The notes under the pieces are model-generated. The model ran no database searches. It saw only the letters and a program-made list of their open reading frames with translations, and was not told the origin of the DNA. Of a DNA stretch of 39,096 bases, positions 15,518 to 23,958 are shown piece by piece. The position numbers and the translations under genes were made by a program. This DNA comes from Rhodocyclaceae bacterium (GTDB lineage Bacteria; Pseudomonadota; Gammaproteobacteria; Burkholderiales; Rhodocyclaceae): positions 1 to 39,096 of the forward strand of contig JAGRFX010000015.1 in NCBI GenBank assembly GCA_020445805.1, written 5' to 3'. The first letter of the stretch is position 1. Every line of letters begins with the position of its first letter.

Positions 15518-16359
15518 CCGGCGCACCGGCGACGACCCTCCGCTGCGCTCTCCTTGGCGTGCTGCTGGGGTCGAATGCGGCCCTGGCCGCCGACAAGGCA
15601 CCGCTGTGGGAGCTGGGGCTGGGGGTCGGCGCGGTCAGCTTCCCCGATTATCGGGGTTCGGACGAGCGGCAGACCTATCTCCTGCCCACGCCCTATTTCA
15701 TCTACCGGGGCGATTTCCTGCGCTCGGACCGCAAGGGCCTGCGGGGGGTGTTCTTCGACAGCGAGCGCCTCGAGCTGAACCTCAGCGTGTCCGGCTCCGT
15801 CCCGGTGGACAGCGACGGCAACAAGGCGCGCCGCGGCATGCCCGACCTTCACCCGACCGTCGAATTCGGGCCCTCGGTGGACCTGTCGCTCTGGAAGAGC
15901 GCCGACGGACGCCGGGAACTCGACCTGCGCCTGCCCGTGCGCTGGGCATTTCGCCTCGGCGGCAGGCCCCGCGACATCGGCCTGGTGTTCAGTCCGCGCG
16001 TGAACCTGGACGTGGCCGATCCGGCTGGCTTCGAGGGCTGGCGACTGGGCATGCTGGCCGGGCCGATCTTCACCGACCGTCGCAACAACGCCTACTACTA
16101 CGACGTGGCCGAGCCCTACGCGACCGCCGAGCGACCCGCCTATGCCAGTTCGGGCGGCTATGCCGGCAGCCAGTTCGTGGTGGCCCTGTCGAAGCGCTAT
16201 CCGGGCTACTGGGTGGGCTTCTTCTCGCGTTACGACAGCCTGGGGGGCGCCGTCTTCGACGACAGCCCGCTGGTCAGGTCCCGCCACATGTGGGCCGGGG
16301 GCGTCGCGATCTCCTGGATCATCGGCGAGTCCTCGACGCTGGTCGACGATGAGGAGTGA
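15514..16359 (+). CDS. MipA/OmpV-family outer membrane beta-barrel protein
   Basis: 281 aa. Signal peptide with cleavage after AALA (about residue 25), then alternating amphipathic beta strands ending in an aromatic-rich C-terminal strand (MWAGGVAISWII). The PDYRGSDERQTYLLPTPYFIYRGDFLR opening is typical of MipA/OmpV. Family members are outer-membrane barrels linked to murein-complex scaffolding or small-molecule passage. Inside the pigment arm it may help place or anchor the product at the outer membrane. The GTG at 15514 overlaps the previous stop (GTGA). The C-terminus runs 11 bases into the next gene. Confidence 0.88.
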   Translation: MTGAPATTLRCALLGVLLGSNAALAADKAPLWELGLGVGAVSFPDYRGSDERQTYLLPTPYFIYRGDFLRSDRKGLRGVFFDSERLELNLSVSGSVPVDSDGNKARRGMPDLHPTVEFGPSVDLSLWKSADGRRELDLRLPVRWAFRLGGRPRDIGLVFSPRVNLDVADPAGFEGWRLGMLAGPIFTDRRNNAYYYDVAEPYATAERPAYASSGGYAGSQFVVALSKRYPGYWVGFFSRYDSLGGAVFDDSPLVRSRHMWAGGVAISWIIGESSTLVDDEE

Positions 16360-17161
16360 GGGTTTGGCCGGGGCTGCGGACCCGTCCGGCACCGTCCGGA
16401 TGTCGCGCGCAAGGGAATACCTGTGCCTCTACCTGGGGCTCGGATTCCTCGGCCTCGAGTGTCTCGTCTGGCTGCCCTTCGCCGCGCTGCTGCACGGGCT
16501 GCTGCCGGCGTCCCTGGGCCAGCCCGTCGGCCGACGCGTGATCCGCTTCGGCTTTGCGCTGTACCTGCGCTGGCTCAGCCTGCTGGGGGCCTGCCGCTTC
16601 GACGTGTCGGCCCTGGACGGCCTGGCGGACGAGGGGCCCATGATCATCGCCCCGAACCATCCCTGCCTGCTCGACGCGGTGATGGTGATCTCCTGCCTGC
16701 CCAACGTCGCCTGCATCATGAAGGCCAGCCTGATGGGCAACCTGTTCCTGGGGGCCGCCGCGCGCCTGGCCGGTTACATCCGAAACGAGCCCACCCTGGC
16801 GATGGTCCTCTCGGCCGTCACCGAACTGGGGCGCGGCAGCCAGCTGCTGCTGTTCCCGGAAGGGACGCGAACCGTGCGCGACCCGATCAACCGCTGCCTG
16901 CCCAGCGCGGCGATCATCTCGGGACGCTCGGGCGTGCCGATCCAGACGGTCCTCATCGAGACCGATTCGGCCTATCTGTCGAAGGGCTGGCCCCTCTTCC
17001 GCCGCCCCGACATGCCGATCACCTACCGGCTGCGGCTCGGTCGCCGCTTCGCCCCCTCCGCCGACCACGAGGCCCTGACGGCCGAACTGGAGCGCTATCT
17101 GTCGGAGGAGATGCAGGCCAGCGACATGAAGCCGCCAGCGGCGCCGGCCAGCCAGCCATGA
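16349..17161 (+). CDS. PlsC-like acyltransferase of the pigment locus
   Basis: 270 aa from the ATG at 16349 (253 from an alternative ATG at 16400). An N-terminal hydrophobic segment (YLCLYLGLGFLGLECLVWLPFAALL) is followed by the acyltransferase core with HPCLLD (the HX4D catalytic motif, written after Asn) and LLFPEGTRT. LPLAT/PlsC enzymes acylate glycerol-3-phosphate-like or glycan acceptors. In this locus it may attach the polyene or a companion fatty acid to a lipid carrier. The start at 16349 is preferred for translational coupling (11-base overlap with the porin gene), though no clear Shine-Dalgarno is seen at either site. The stop overlaps the glycosyltransferase start (ATGA). Confidence 0.85.
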   Translation: MRSEGLAGAADPSGTVRMSRAREYLCLYLGLGFLGLECLVWLPFAALLHGLLPASLGQPVGRRVIRFGFALYLRWLSLLGACRFDVSALDGLADEGPMIIAPNHPCLLDAVMVISCLPNVACIMKASLMGNLFLGAAARLAGYIRNEPTLAMVLSAVTELGRGSQLLLFPEGTRTVRDPINRCLPSAAIISGRSGVPIQTVLIETDSAYLSKGWPLFRRPDMPITYRLRLGRRFAPSADHEALTAELERYLSEEMQASDMKPPAAPASQP

Positions 17162-17916
17162 GCGCGTCCAAGACCCATCTGGTCCTGATCCCCAGCTACA
17201 ACCCGGGTCCCAAGGTGTTCGAGACGGTGGCCGAGGCTCGGGCGCAGTGGTCGCCGGTGTGGGTGGTGGTCGATGGCAGCACCGACGGCACCGGCGAGCG
17301 GCTGGCCAGCCTGGCCGAAAACGACCCGGGCCTGCGGGTCATCCGGCTGCCCGAGAACCGGGGCAAGGGGGCTGCAGTGCTGGCCGGTCTCGACGAAGCG
17401 GCCCGTGCCGGCTTCAGCCATGTGCTGACCATGGATTCCGACGGCCAGCATCCGGCGGCCCTGATCCCGGACTTCATGGCCGCCTCGGCCGAGGCGCCGG
17501 CCGGCATGGTCCTGGGCAAACCGGTGTTCGACGACAGCGCGCCCCTGCTCCGCGTGCGCGGCCGGCGCATCTCGAACTGGTGGGCGAACCTGGAGACCCT
17601 GGGTGCCGGCATCGGCGATTCGCTCTACGGCTTCCGGGTCTATCCGGTCGAGCCCCTGCGCCAGGTCATGGGCGGGCAGCGCTGGATGCGGCGTTTCGAT
17701 TTCGACCCCGAGGCGGCAGTCCGGCTGGCCTGGCGAGGCATCCGGCCCATCAACCTGCCGGCGCCCGTGCGTTATCTGCAGGCCGACGAGGGCGGGGTTT
17801 CCCACTTCAACTACCTGCGCGACAACGTATTGCTGACCTGGATGCACATCCGACTGATGGTGGGCTTTGGTCTGCGCCTGCCCTGGCTGGTGGTGCGGAA
17901 GCTAGCCGGGCGCTGA
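17158..17916 (+). CDS. Family 2 glycosyltransferase of the pigment locus
   Basis: 252 aa. GT-A fold glycosyltransferase with the nucleotide-sugar-binding IPSYNPG and VVVDGSTDGT segments, GKGAAVLAGLD, the DXD-type motif in MDSDGQHP, and a C-terminal segment typical of dolichyl-phosphate-mannose-synthase-like GT2s. Aryl-polyene loci regularly include such a gene, and I infer that it glycosylates the lipid part of the pigment. The last gene of the plus arm: its 3' end overlaps that of the minus-strand PAP2 gene by 15 bases. No terminator is visible between the facing arms. Confidence 0.9.
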   Translation: MSASKTHLVLIPSYNPGPKVFETVAEARAQWSPVWVVVDGSTDGTGERLASLAENDPGLRVIRLPENRGKGAAVLAGLDEAARAGFSHVLTMDSDGQHPAALIPDFMAASAEAPAGMVLGKPVFDDSAPLLRVRGRRISNWWANLETLGAGIGDSLYGFRVYPVEPLRQVMGGQRWMRRFDFDPEAAVRLAWRGIRPINLPAPVRYLQADEGGVSHFNYLRDNVLLTWMHIRLMVGFGLRLPWLVVRKLAGR

Positions 17917-18558
17917 GTCGGCCCGCCGCTGCCAGGCCAGCAGCAGGGCGGCGCCTGCGAGGCCGAGCGCCGTGCCGGCGAGCACATCGAGGAAGACATG
18001 CTGGCGGGTCGAGAGGGTGGACAGGACGATGGCCGCCGCCCAGATCAGGTTCACCCCCTTGGACCACCGCGGCGCCACAAGCTGACCCAGGATGCGGTGC
18101 ATCCATACCGCCGAGAAGACCGCCGTGGCCACGTGCAGCGAGGGACAGGCGTTGCCCGCCTTGTCGATGCCCTGGAGGAGGTCGGAGCCCGGGAAGCCCT
18201 GCCAGTCGAGCACCGTGCGGGGCACGGCCGTGGGCCACAGCAGGAAGCAGGCGAGTCCGGTCAGGCAGACCAGGCCGATCGCCAGGCCGTAGCGCTCCAG
18301 CTCCCGCCGCTCGACGATCAGGCTCGGGGGCAGGCTCACGTAGACCCACAGGCTGAGGTAGAGGGGCAGGCTGGCCGGCAGGAAGGGCACCAGGCGATCG
18401 ACGATCGTCAGCGGCATGGCCACCACCGGCCGGACCGGATGGTTGAGCAGGTGGAAGTAGGCCATGAAGAAAAGCGTCATGAAGGCCGTGATGCCCACCG
18501 ACTTCAGCAGCAGCAGCGAACGGACGCGCGACAGCACGCGCGAGCAGGAAAGGCCCAC
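17902..18558 (-). CDS. PAP2-superfamily membrane phosphatase
   Basis: 218 aa from a GTG at 18558; the start is uncertain (another GTG at 18537), chosen because it lies 5 bases past the preceding stop. About six hydrophobic segments. PAP2 motifs are visible: ACPSLHVATAV (PSxH) and STRQHVFLDVLAG (HxxxD), both carrying the active-site His. The first KX6RP motif is not evident, as in divergent PAP2_3 members. It probably dephosphorylates a lipid phosphate, or acts as a transferase on one, in the inner membrane. The last gene of the minus arm. It is unlike the core aryl-polyene set, so its role there is inferred from position. Confidence 0.82.
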   Translation of the reverse strand: MGLSCSRVLSRVRSLLLLKSVGITAFMTLFFMAYFHLLNHPVRPVVAMPLTIVDRLVPFLPASLPLYLSLWVYVSLPPSLIVERRELERYGLAIGLVCLTGLACFLLWPTAVPRTVLDWQGFPGSDLLQGIDKAGNACPSLHVATAVFSAVWMHRILGQLVAPRWSKGVNLIWAAAIVLSTLSTRQHVFLDVLAGTALGLAGAALLLAWQRRADSAPG

Positions 18559-18563
18559 CGGCG

Positions 18564-19286
18564 CTACGCCATTCCACCGTTGATCGAGATGACCTGCCCG
18601 CTGATGTAGGCGGCCTGCTCCGAGGCCAGGAAGCCCACCAGATCGGCGACCTCCTCCGGCCGCCCGCTGCGCTTCATCGGCACCATCTGGGCGATCGCCT
18701 GGGGATCGAACTGGCCTTCGCTCATGGCGGTCTCGATGATGCCGGGGGCCACGGCATTGACCGTGATGCCCCGCGCGGCCACCTCCAGGGAGAGGGCGCG
18801 GGTGGCGGCGTGCAGCGCACCCTTGGCGGCGGCGTAGTTCACCTGGCCGCGATTGCCCATCACCGCGGCGACCGAGGTGATGCTGACGATGCGCCCCCAG
18901 CGGGTGCGGATCATGGGCAGCAGCAGCGGCTGGGTGACCCGGTAGAAGCCGTTGAGGTTGATGTCCACCACCCGGTCCCATTGACTGGCGCTCATGCCCG
19001 GGAAGACCGCGTCGTCGTGGAGGCCGGCATTGTTGACCAGCACCTGGATCGGCCCGCTGGCCAGCAGCTGCTCGATGGCCGCGGTGCAGGCATCCGCGTC
19101 GGCCAGGTCGAAGGCGATGGCCGAGGCCTGGCCGCCCGCCGAACGGATCGCCTCGGCCAGGGCTTCTGCCCGCTCGGGATGGCGATTGGCGTGAACCGTC
19201 ACCTCGAGGCCATCGGCCGCCAGGCGGCGGCAGATGGCGGCACCGATGCCGCCGCTGCCCCCGGTCACCAGGGCGCGGCGGCTCAC
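18564..19286 (-). CDS. 3-oxoacyl-ACP reductase (FabG-like, SDR) of the polyene pathway
   Basis: 240 aa. Classical SDR with TGGSGGIG (8-15), NNAG (85-88) and the catalytic triad S138, Y151, K155. It would reduce the beta-keto group after each condensation using NADPH. It corresponds to ApeQ-type reductases in aryl-polyene clusters. GTG start at 19286 overlaps the upstream dehydratase stop by 4 bases (GTGA), which fixes the start. Well conserved; high certainty on enzyme class, and on pathway by context. Confidence 0.93.
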   Translation of the reverse strand: MSRRALVTGGSGGIGAAICRRLAADGLEVTVHANRHPERAEALAEAIRSAGGQASAIAFDLADADACTAAIEQLLASGPIQVLVNNAGLHDDAVFPGMSASQWDRVVDINLNGFYRVTQPLLLPMIRTRWGRIVSITSVAAVMGNRGQVNYAAAKGALHAATRALSLEVAARGITVNAVAPGIIETAMSEGQFDPQAIAQMVPMKRSGRPEEVADLVGFLASEQAAYISGQVISINGGMA

Positions 19287-19717
19287 GCGTCCACCTCGGC
19301 CCGCAGGATGACCGTGGCCCGGCCCCGCAGCAGGGCCGTGCCGCCAGCCGCGACCTCGAAGCTGTAGAGCACCGTCGTGTCGTCACCGGAGATGCGCTCG
19401 GCGCAGACCCTCAGCGGATCGGGCTGGTCGAGACGCTCGGCCAGCAGTTCGACCCCGCGCACGCTGGCAATGTAGCCCACGCGGGGCTTTCCGCCGGCCG
19501 GACTGAGCATCGCGCCGTGGGCCGCCATGGCCTGGGCGGCGTACTCGATGCCGACCGCGATGCCGAGGCCGCCCGCCTTGCGCAGCGGATTGTCCGGATC
19601 CCGGTGGCTGGTGGCGGTGCATTCGATGCGCTGCGCGTCGCAGTGGGTGACCTGCTCGAGCAGGCACATGCGGCCCTGGTGCGGCAGGTGCTGGGTCAGC
19701 CAGGCGTGGTCGTGCAT
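19283..19717 (-). CDS. Hotdog-fold 3-hydroxyacyl-ACP dehydratase (ApeP-like)
   Basis: 144 aa. Single hotdog-fold protein of the FabZ-like COG4706 type. LPHQGRMCLLEQV matches the family opening (HRxPMxLLD-like) and GIEYAAQAMAAHGAM the central helix. It would remove water from the 3-hydroxyacyl-ACP to give the trans-2-enoyl group; without an enoyl reductase in the locus the double bonds persist, giving the polyene. It probably works with the second dehydratase at 27809, since aryl-polyene dehydratases form an ApeI:ApeP heteromer. ATG at 19717 overlaps the CLF stop by one base (TGATG). Confidence 0.85.
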   Translation of the reverse strand: MHDHAWLTQHLPHQGRMCLLEQVTHCDAQRIECTATSHRDPDNPLRKAGGLGIAVGIEYAAQAMAAHGAMLSPAGGKPRVGYIASVRGVELLAERLDQPDPLRVCAERISGDDTTVLYSFEVAAGGTALLRGRATVILRAEVDA

Positions 19718-20526
19718 CAGGAGGCCCCTGCCAGGTCGACGCGCAGCGTCATCGCCTCGTGCAGGGTCAGGACGCAGTGCGCGGGCGTGCCGCCGGCCAG
19801 CCCGACCAGAAGCGGCAGGGCGCGGCCACTGGGCGAACCCAGGCGCACATTCTCGAGCGCACCCGCGAGCCGGGTTTCGTCCGCGAAACCGCCGACCTGG
19901 ACATCGATCCGCGCGCGGGCGAGGGGGCCTGGCTGTCGCGCCAGGACCAGCCCGACCCCGCAGGCATCGCCCATCGGACGGGCGGCGGCCAGCGGTTCCG
20001 GGTAGGGCACGTCGTAGCTGATCAGCAGGATCCGCTCGCAGGCCTCGGTCGGCGCGGCCAGCTGGCACAGGGCCTCGAGCAGGCCGGCCGCGAAGCTGCC
20101 GTCAAACGCCGAGACGATGGCCGATGGCGCCATCGCGCCGGTGGCGATGCCCCAGTAGCCCGAGGCCGCGTTATTGACCGAGTTGTGGAAGCGGATCGGC
20201 GAGATCAGGCGGTCGCTGGAGGCGAGGGTCTCGCAGATGGCGTGACAGTTGGCTCCGTCACCGCCGGACGAGGCGAAGACCGTGGCCAGTTCCGCGGCGT
20301 CGGCAGCGGCCGCCTCGCAGGCCGCGAGGCCGGTGGCCAGGGCCAGGCGGACCACCTGGCCGACCCGGCGGCGCTCGGCCGGCGGCAGCACGGTGAGCTT
20401 GGGGATGTCGGTGGGCGCGAGGGCCAGGTCCGCAGCGCCGGCAAGCAGCGGCACCGAGGCGTCCCAGCCCGTGAGGCCGGGGGCGAACAGGGAGATGCCC
20501 TCGATCCAGGCGGAGAGGACGCTCAT
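19717..20526 (-). CDS. Beta-ketoacyl synthase-like chain-length factor (ApeC-like)
   Basis: 269 aa, matching the shortened beta-ketoacyl-synthase N-terminal family (PF13723) rather than a full 400-aa KS. The FHNSVNNAASGYWGIATG region replaces the active-site region, with no nucleophilic Cys in the usual place, so it should act as a partner subunit. It overlaps the upstream ketosynthase by 4 bases (ATGA), supporting an obligate KS:CLF pair. CLFs set polyene length. The ATG at 20526 is unambiguous. Confidence 0.87.
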   Translation of the reverse strand: MSVLSAWIEGISLFAPGLTGWDASVPLLAGAADLALAPTDIPKLTVLPPAERRRVGQVVRLALATGLAACEAAAADAAELATVFASSGGDGANCHAICETLASSDRLISPIRFHNSVNNAASGYWGIATGAMAPSAIVSAFDGSFAAGLLEALCQLAAPTEACERILLISYDVPYPEPLAAARPMGDACGVGLVLARQPGPLARARIDVQVGGFADETRLAGALENVRLGSPSGRALPLLVGLAGGTPAHCVLTLHEAMTLRVDLAGAS

Positions 20527-21719
20527 CGGCTGCCTCGGCTGAGGATCAGGCTGGCGTTGGTGCCGCCGAAGCCGAAGGAATTGGAGAGCACGTGAACGAT
20601 GGGCCGGCTGCGGGGCGTGAGCACGTAGTCGATGCCGATGGCCGGGTCGGCTGTCCGGGTGCCGGCGCTGCCCGGGATGGCGCCGTCCTGCAGCGCGATC
20701 GCGGCGATCACCGCCTCGAGTCCGCCGGCCGCCCCCAGGGCGTGGCCGGTGTAGCCCTTGGTGGAGCTGGCCGGCACGGTGCGTCCGAAGAGGTCAGCGA
20801 CAGCCCGCCCTTCGGCGCTGTCGTTGCTGGGCGTGGCGGTGCCGTGCAGGTTGATGTAATCGATGTCGGTCGGCGCAAGATCCGCCCGGGCGAGCGCGGC
20901 TTCCATGGCCAGCCGGGCCCCGAGGCCCTCGGGATGGGGCGAGGACATGTGGTGGGCGTCGCTGGATTCGCCGTAGCCCCTGAGGACGATGGCCTCATTG
21001 GAGACCACGTCGGGCGCCCGTTCGAGGAGCACGAAGGCGGCGGCCTCGCCGATCGAGATGCCGCGCCGGCCGGCATCGAAGGGCCGGCAGGGTTCGGGTG
21101 ACAGCAGCTCGAGGGAATTGAAGCCATAGAGCGTCGTCAGGCAGAGGGAATCGACGCCCCCGACCACGGCAGCATCGATCAGGCCCACCTCGATCATGCG
21201 GGCCGCCGTTGCGAAGACCTTGGCGCTCGAGGAACAGGCCGAGGACACCGCCAGCGCCGGACCTTCCAGGGCGCAGGCCTGGCGCACGAAGTCGCTCACC
21301 GAATGGATGTTGTGGGTCCCGCGGTAGTCGAAGTCGGCGGGCAGGGCGCCGGATCCGGCATCCCGCCGGCGATAGGCATGCTCGGTGGTCAGGATGCCCG
21401 CGGTGCTGGTGCCCAGCAGCACGCCGACCCGTTCGCGCCCGTGGCGGCCGGCGGCCGCTGCGACCGCTTCGGCGAAACCGTCCTGGGCCAGGGCCAGCTG
21501 GGCCAGGCGGTTGTTGCGGCAATCGAAGCGGACCAGATCGGCGGGCAGCGTGACCTGGTCGAGTCCGGCGACCTCGCCGATCCAGCAGGGCAGCGTGGCG
21601 TCCTCGAAGCGGCAGGGCACGAGTCCGCTGCGCCCGGCGCGCAGGGACGCGCGGGTGGCTTCGAGACCGGTACCGATGCAGCTGGCGGCCGTCAGGCTGG
21701 AGAGGAGAATGGGTTTCAA
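20523..21719 (-). CDS. Beta-ketoacyl-ACP synthase, KS partner of the CLF
   Basis: 398 aa, full-length FabF-type. Catalytic C162 (SSACSSSAKVF), H292 (LHGTATPSND) and H326 (KGYTGHALGAAGG) are all present. It performs decarboxylative Claisen condensation with malonyl-ACP. Overlap with the CLF start suggests that these two form the heterodimer that elongates the aryl starter. A 51-base gap separates it from the upstream methyltransferase, and a TTGA...TAGAAT promoter-like element fits in the gap, so this gene may start its own transcript within the arm. Confidence 0.93.
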   Translation of the reverse strand: MKPILLSSLTAASCIGTGLEATRASLRAGRSGLVPCRFEDATLPCWIGEVAGLDQVTLPADLVRFDCRNNRLAQLALAQDGFAEAVAAAAGRHGRERVGVLLGTSTAGILTTEHAYRRRDAGSGALPADFDYRGTHNIHSVSDFVRQACALEGPALAVSSACSSSAKVFATAARMIEVGLIDAAVVGGVDSLCLTTLYGFNSLELLSPEPCRPFDAGRRGISIGEAAAFVLLERAPDVVSNEAIVLRGYGESSDAHHMSSPHPEGLGARLAMEAALARADLAPTDIDYINLHGTATPSNDSAEGRAVADLFGRTVPASSTKGYTGHALGAAGGLEAVIAAIALQDGAIPGSAGTRTADPAIGIDYVLTPRSRPIVHVLSNSFGFGGTNASLILSRGSR

Positions 21720-21747
21720 GGGCGACGGGCGGAGGGATTCGGGATCG

Positions 21748-21774
21748 ATTCTAGCAAAGCCATCGGCCCTTCAA
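21748..21774 (-). promoter_or_regulatory. Putative internal promoter before the KS gene
   Basis: TTGAAG (21774-21769) and TAGAAT (21753-21748) with a 15-base spacer, 29 bases before the ATG at 21719. It is the only gap of this size in the lower half of the minus arm. The -35 overlaps the methyltransferase stop. Confidence 0.45.
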
Positions 21775-22484
21775 GGGCGATGCGCGATCAACAGCACATT
21801 GGCGAAGGGGGTGCCCTCGCTCATGGCCCGGCACTCGACCCGGAAGCCGAGCTGCACCAGACGATTCTGCCATTCGACCAGGGGCCGGCCATAGAGGGCC
21901 GGCAGTCGCAGGCCCCGCCAGCGGCACACCAGCCGGTCCACCGCCATGGTGAAGCGAAAGCGGCGTCCCGCACCGGCATCGCCGACCCGCAGGATGAGCC
22001 GCCCGCCCGGCGCGAGGGCAGACGCCACGCGGCCCAGCAGGGCATCCTGGGATTCGGGCTCGATGTAATGGAGCACGTCGAGCAGGAAGATCACGTCCGA
22101 CTCCGGCAGGCGCGCCGTGCGCAGGTCGTCCTGGGCCACCTGGGCACCGGGCCAGGCGGCGACCACGCGGCGGGCCAGGCGGACGTCCCGCTCCATCAGC
22201 TCGAGGCCCAGGTAGCTGGCCGGGCGCGGCGGCGGCGTTTCCGCCGGCCACTCGCCGGCGGCCAGGGCCTCCTGGGCCGCCGCCAGCCAGGCGACCAGGA
22301 GGCCGGCGCCGCAGCCCAGGTCGAGCAGTCGCGCCTGGTCGGGGATCAGGCCCGGGCTCAGCAGGGCGCGGAACATCGGGTCGCCGGCCAGCTTGCCGCG
22401 GGTGTGGTAGCGCATGTAGATGCCGGCGCTGCGGTAATGGCGTGCGGCCCGGCGGGCCAGCTGGCGGGTGGCCGAGGGGGTCAT
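21771..22484 (-). CDS. SAM-dependent class I methyltransferase
   Basis: 237 aa. Rossmann-type methyltransferase with LLDLGCGAG (motif I, SAM binding), DVIFLLDVLHYIEP (motif post-I/II) and LAPGGRLILRVGD (motif III). In aryl-polyene and xanthomonadin loci a methyltransferase decorates the aryl head (C- or O-methylation), and this is the likely job here. The N-terminal AARHYRSAGIYMRYHTRGKLAGDPMF segment is typical of the APE-linked group. ATG at 22484 overlaps the deacetylase stop (ATGA). Confidence 0.87.
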   Translation of the reverse strand: MTPSATRQLARRAARHYRSAGIYMRYHTRGKLAGDPMFRALLSPGLIPDQARLLDLGCGAGLLVAWLAAAQEALAAGEWPAETPPPRPASYLGLELMERDVRLARRVVAAWPGAQVAQDDLRTARLPESDVIFLLDVLHYIEPESQDALLGRVASALAPGGRLILRVGDAGAGRRFRFTMAVDRLVCRWRGLRLPALYGRPLVEWQNRLVQLGFRVECRAMSEGTPFANVLLIAHRP

Positions 22485-23287
22485 CGGAAACCCTGGCGCA
22501 GGCTGACGGGCCGCAGCCCGGCGGCGGCGATGGCCTCCAGCAGGCGCGGAAGCACACTGAGGATCACCGGCCGGCCCCGGGCATCCAGCGCGCCATGGCC
22601 GTCATGGACCAGCAGAATGTCGCCGGCGGCGAGGCCATCGAGCAGACGGGCAAGGATCCGTTCGGGGTCCCGCTCGCGGGTGTCGAAGCCGCGCCGGGTC
22701 CACGCGGCCAGCTGCAGGCCCTGGGCCGCCAGCTGGGGTTCCAGGAAGGGGTTGCGCAGGCCGGCCGGGGCGCGGAAGAAGCGCGGCGCGTCGCCGGCCA
22801 GTCGGCCGAGGCTGGCCTGGGCGGCGGCGATCTCGCGGCGGAAGCCGCCCGGCCCCATCAGCGAGAAGCTGTGACGGTGCCGCTGGCTGTGGTTCTCGAT
22901 GTCGTGGCCGCGACGGACGATCTCGGCGATCAGCGCGGGGTGTGCTTCGGCCCGCGCGCCGATGCAGAAGAAGCTGGCCCGGGCCCGGTGGGCCTCGAGG
23001 ATGTCGAGGACCTGGGGCGTGAGCTCGGGATCGGGGCCGTCGTCGATCGTGATCGCCACCTCGCGCCGCTGTATTGCCGCCTCGGGCAGGCGCAGGATGT
23101 TGGGGCCGAGCAGGCGGCTGCGCGGCCACAGGCCGGCAGCGCTCAGGACGGCATGATTGGCCGCCAGGAGCAGCAGCCAGGCCGGCCAGGAGGCGGGCCG
23201 GGCCAGCCAGGCGACGACGACGCCGAGGTGCACCAGGCCGGTGAGGATCAGCAGGGGCGTGGGACGCCAGGGTCGCGGCGGGTTCAT
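22481..23287 (-). CDS. NodB-type polysaccharide deacetylase, membrane-anchored
   Basis: 268 aa. Two N-terminal hydrophobic segments (residues about 10-30 and 34-52) are followed by a NodB domain with ITIDDGPDP (catalytic base and metal-binding Asp), H-x4-H in NHSQRHRHS, and RFFRAPAGLRNP. The metal site looks complete, so de-N-acetylase activity on an amino sugar is plausible. This is not a standard aryl-polyene gene as far as I know. With the family 2 glycosyltransferase it suggests a modified amino-sugar in the lipid carrier. The start overlaps the hydrolase stop (ATGA). Confidence 0.87.
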   Translation of the reverse strand: MNPPRPWRPTPLLILTGLVHLGVVVAWLARPASWPAWLLLLAANHAVLSAAGLWPRSRLLGPNILRLPEAAIQRREVAITIDDGPDPELTPQVLDILEAHRARASFFCIGARAEAHPALIAEIVRRGHDIENHSQRHRHSFSLMGPGGFRREIAAAQASLGRLAGDAPRFFRAPAGLRNPFLEPQLAAQGLQLAAWTRRGFDTRERDPERILARLLDGLAAGDILLVHDGHGALDARGRPVILSVLPRLLEAIAAAGLRPVSLRQGFR

Positions 23288-23958
23288 GGGGCGCCGCTCC
23301 GCGCCGCCAGCCACCACCGCCACACGGCGGCCCAGGTGGGCCAGTCGTGGGCACCGGGCAGGGCGGACACGCGCTGGGGGGGGAGCGTCGCTGCCATCAT
23401 CTGCTGGCTCGTCGCGAAGCGGTCCTGGGCCCCGAAGCCGAACCACAGCGGCACCGAGGGGTGCTCCCCGAGCCGCTTGGCGCTGCGCCACGCCCGCAGC
23501 TCGCCCTCGTCGGCCGCCAGTGCCTCCGGCCGCCAGGCGCGTATGCCGCCGGCACGCGCGATGGTGGCGGTGAGGGCCCGGTTGCCCGGGTAGGTGGCGA
23601 TGGCAAGCAGCTCGTCGGCCGAGTCCGGGAAGACGTCCTGGTGCAGCAGCGCCATCATGGCGCCGATGGAGATGCCCCCGAGGATCAGGTGGCCGTAGCC
23701 GTCACGGCGGGCCGGTTCGATGACCCGGGCGTGGAGTTCGTGGACGATGCGCCCGTCGGCCACGGCGGACAGGTCGGTGCGCAGGAGGGTCAGGTCGGCC
23801 GTGAGGCCGGCCGCCGCGCAGGCCTCGGGGAGGCCGTGCTCCAGAAAGCGCGCGGGGGGGTCGTAGGCACCGGCCAGCATCACCAGCAGGGTGTCCGCGC
23901 GCCGGGCCGCGTGCCGGCGCAGGTCGATGCGGTCGGACTCAGGACCGGCCGGCGACAT
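23284..23958 (-). CDS. Alpha/beta hydrolase-fold esterase-like protein
   Basis: 224 aa from the ATG at 23958. Nucleophile elbow GISIGAM (GxSxG) and a C-terminal catalytic-type His in GAHDWPTW. An acid residue is plausible in GFGAQDRFAT. No signal peptide, so probably cytoplasmic. It could act as an editing thioesterase or as an esterase on the pigment lipid; the usual aryl-polyene thioesterase gene is not otherwise seen here. It lies within the MMPL reading end (20-base overlap) and overlaps the deacetylase start. Substrate unknown. Confidence 0.82.
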   Translation of the reverse strand: MSPAGPESDRIDLRRHAARRADTLLVMLAGAYDPPARFLEHGLPEACAAAGLTADLTLLRTDLSAVADGRIVHELHARVIEPARRDGYGHLILGGISIGAMMALLHQDVFPDSADELLAIATYPGNRALTATIARAGGIRAWRPEALAADEGELRAWRSAKRLGEHPSVPLWFGFGAQDRFATSQQMMAATLPPQRVSALPGAHDWPTWAAVWRWWLAARSGAP

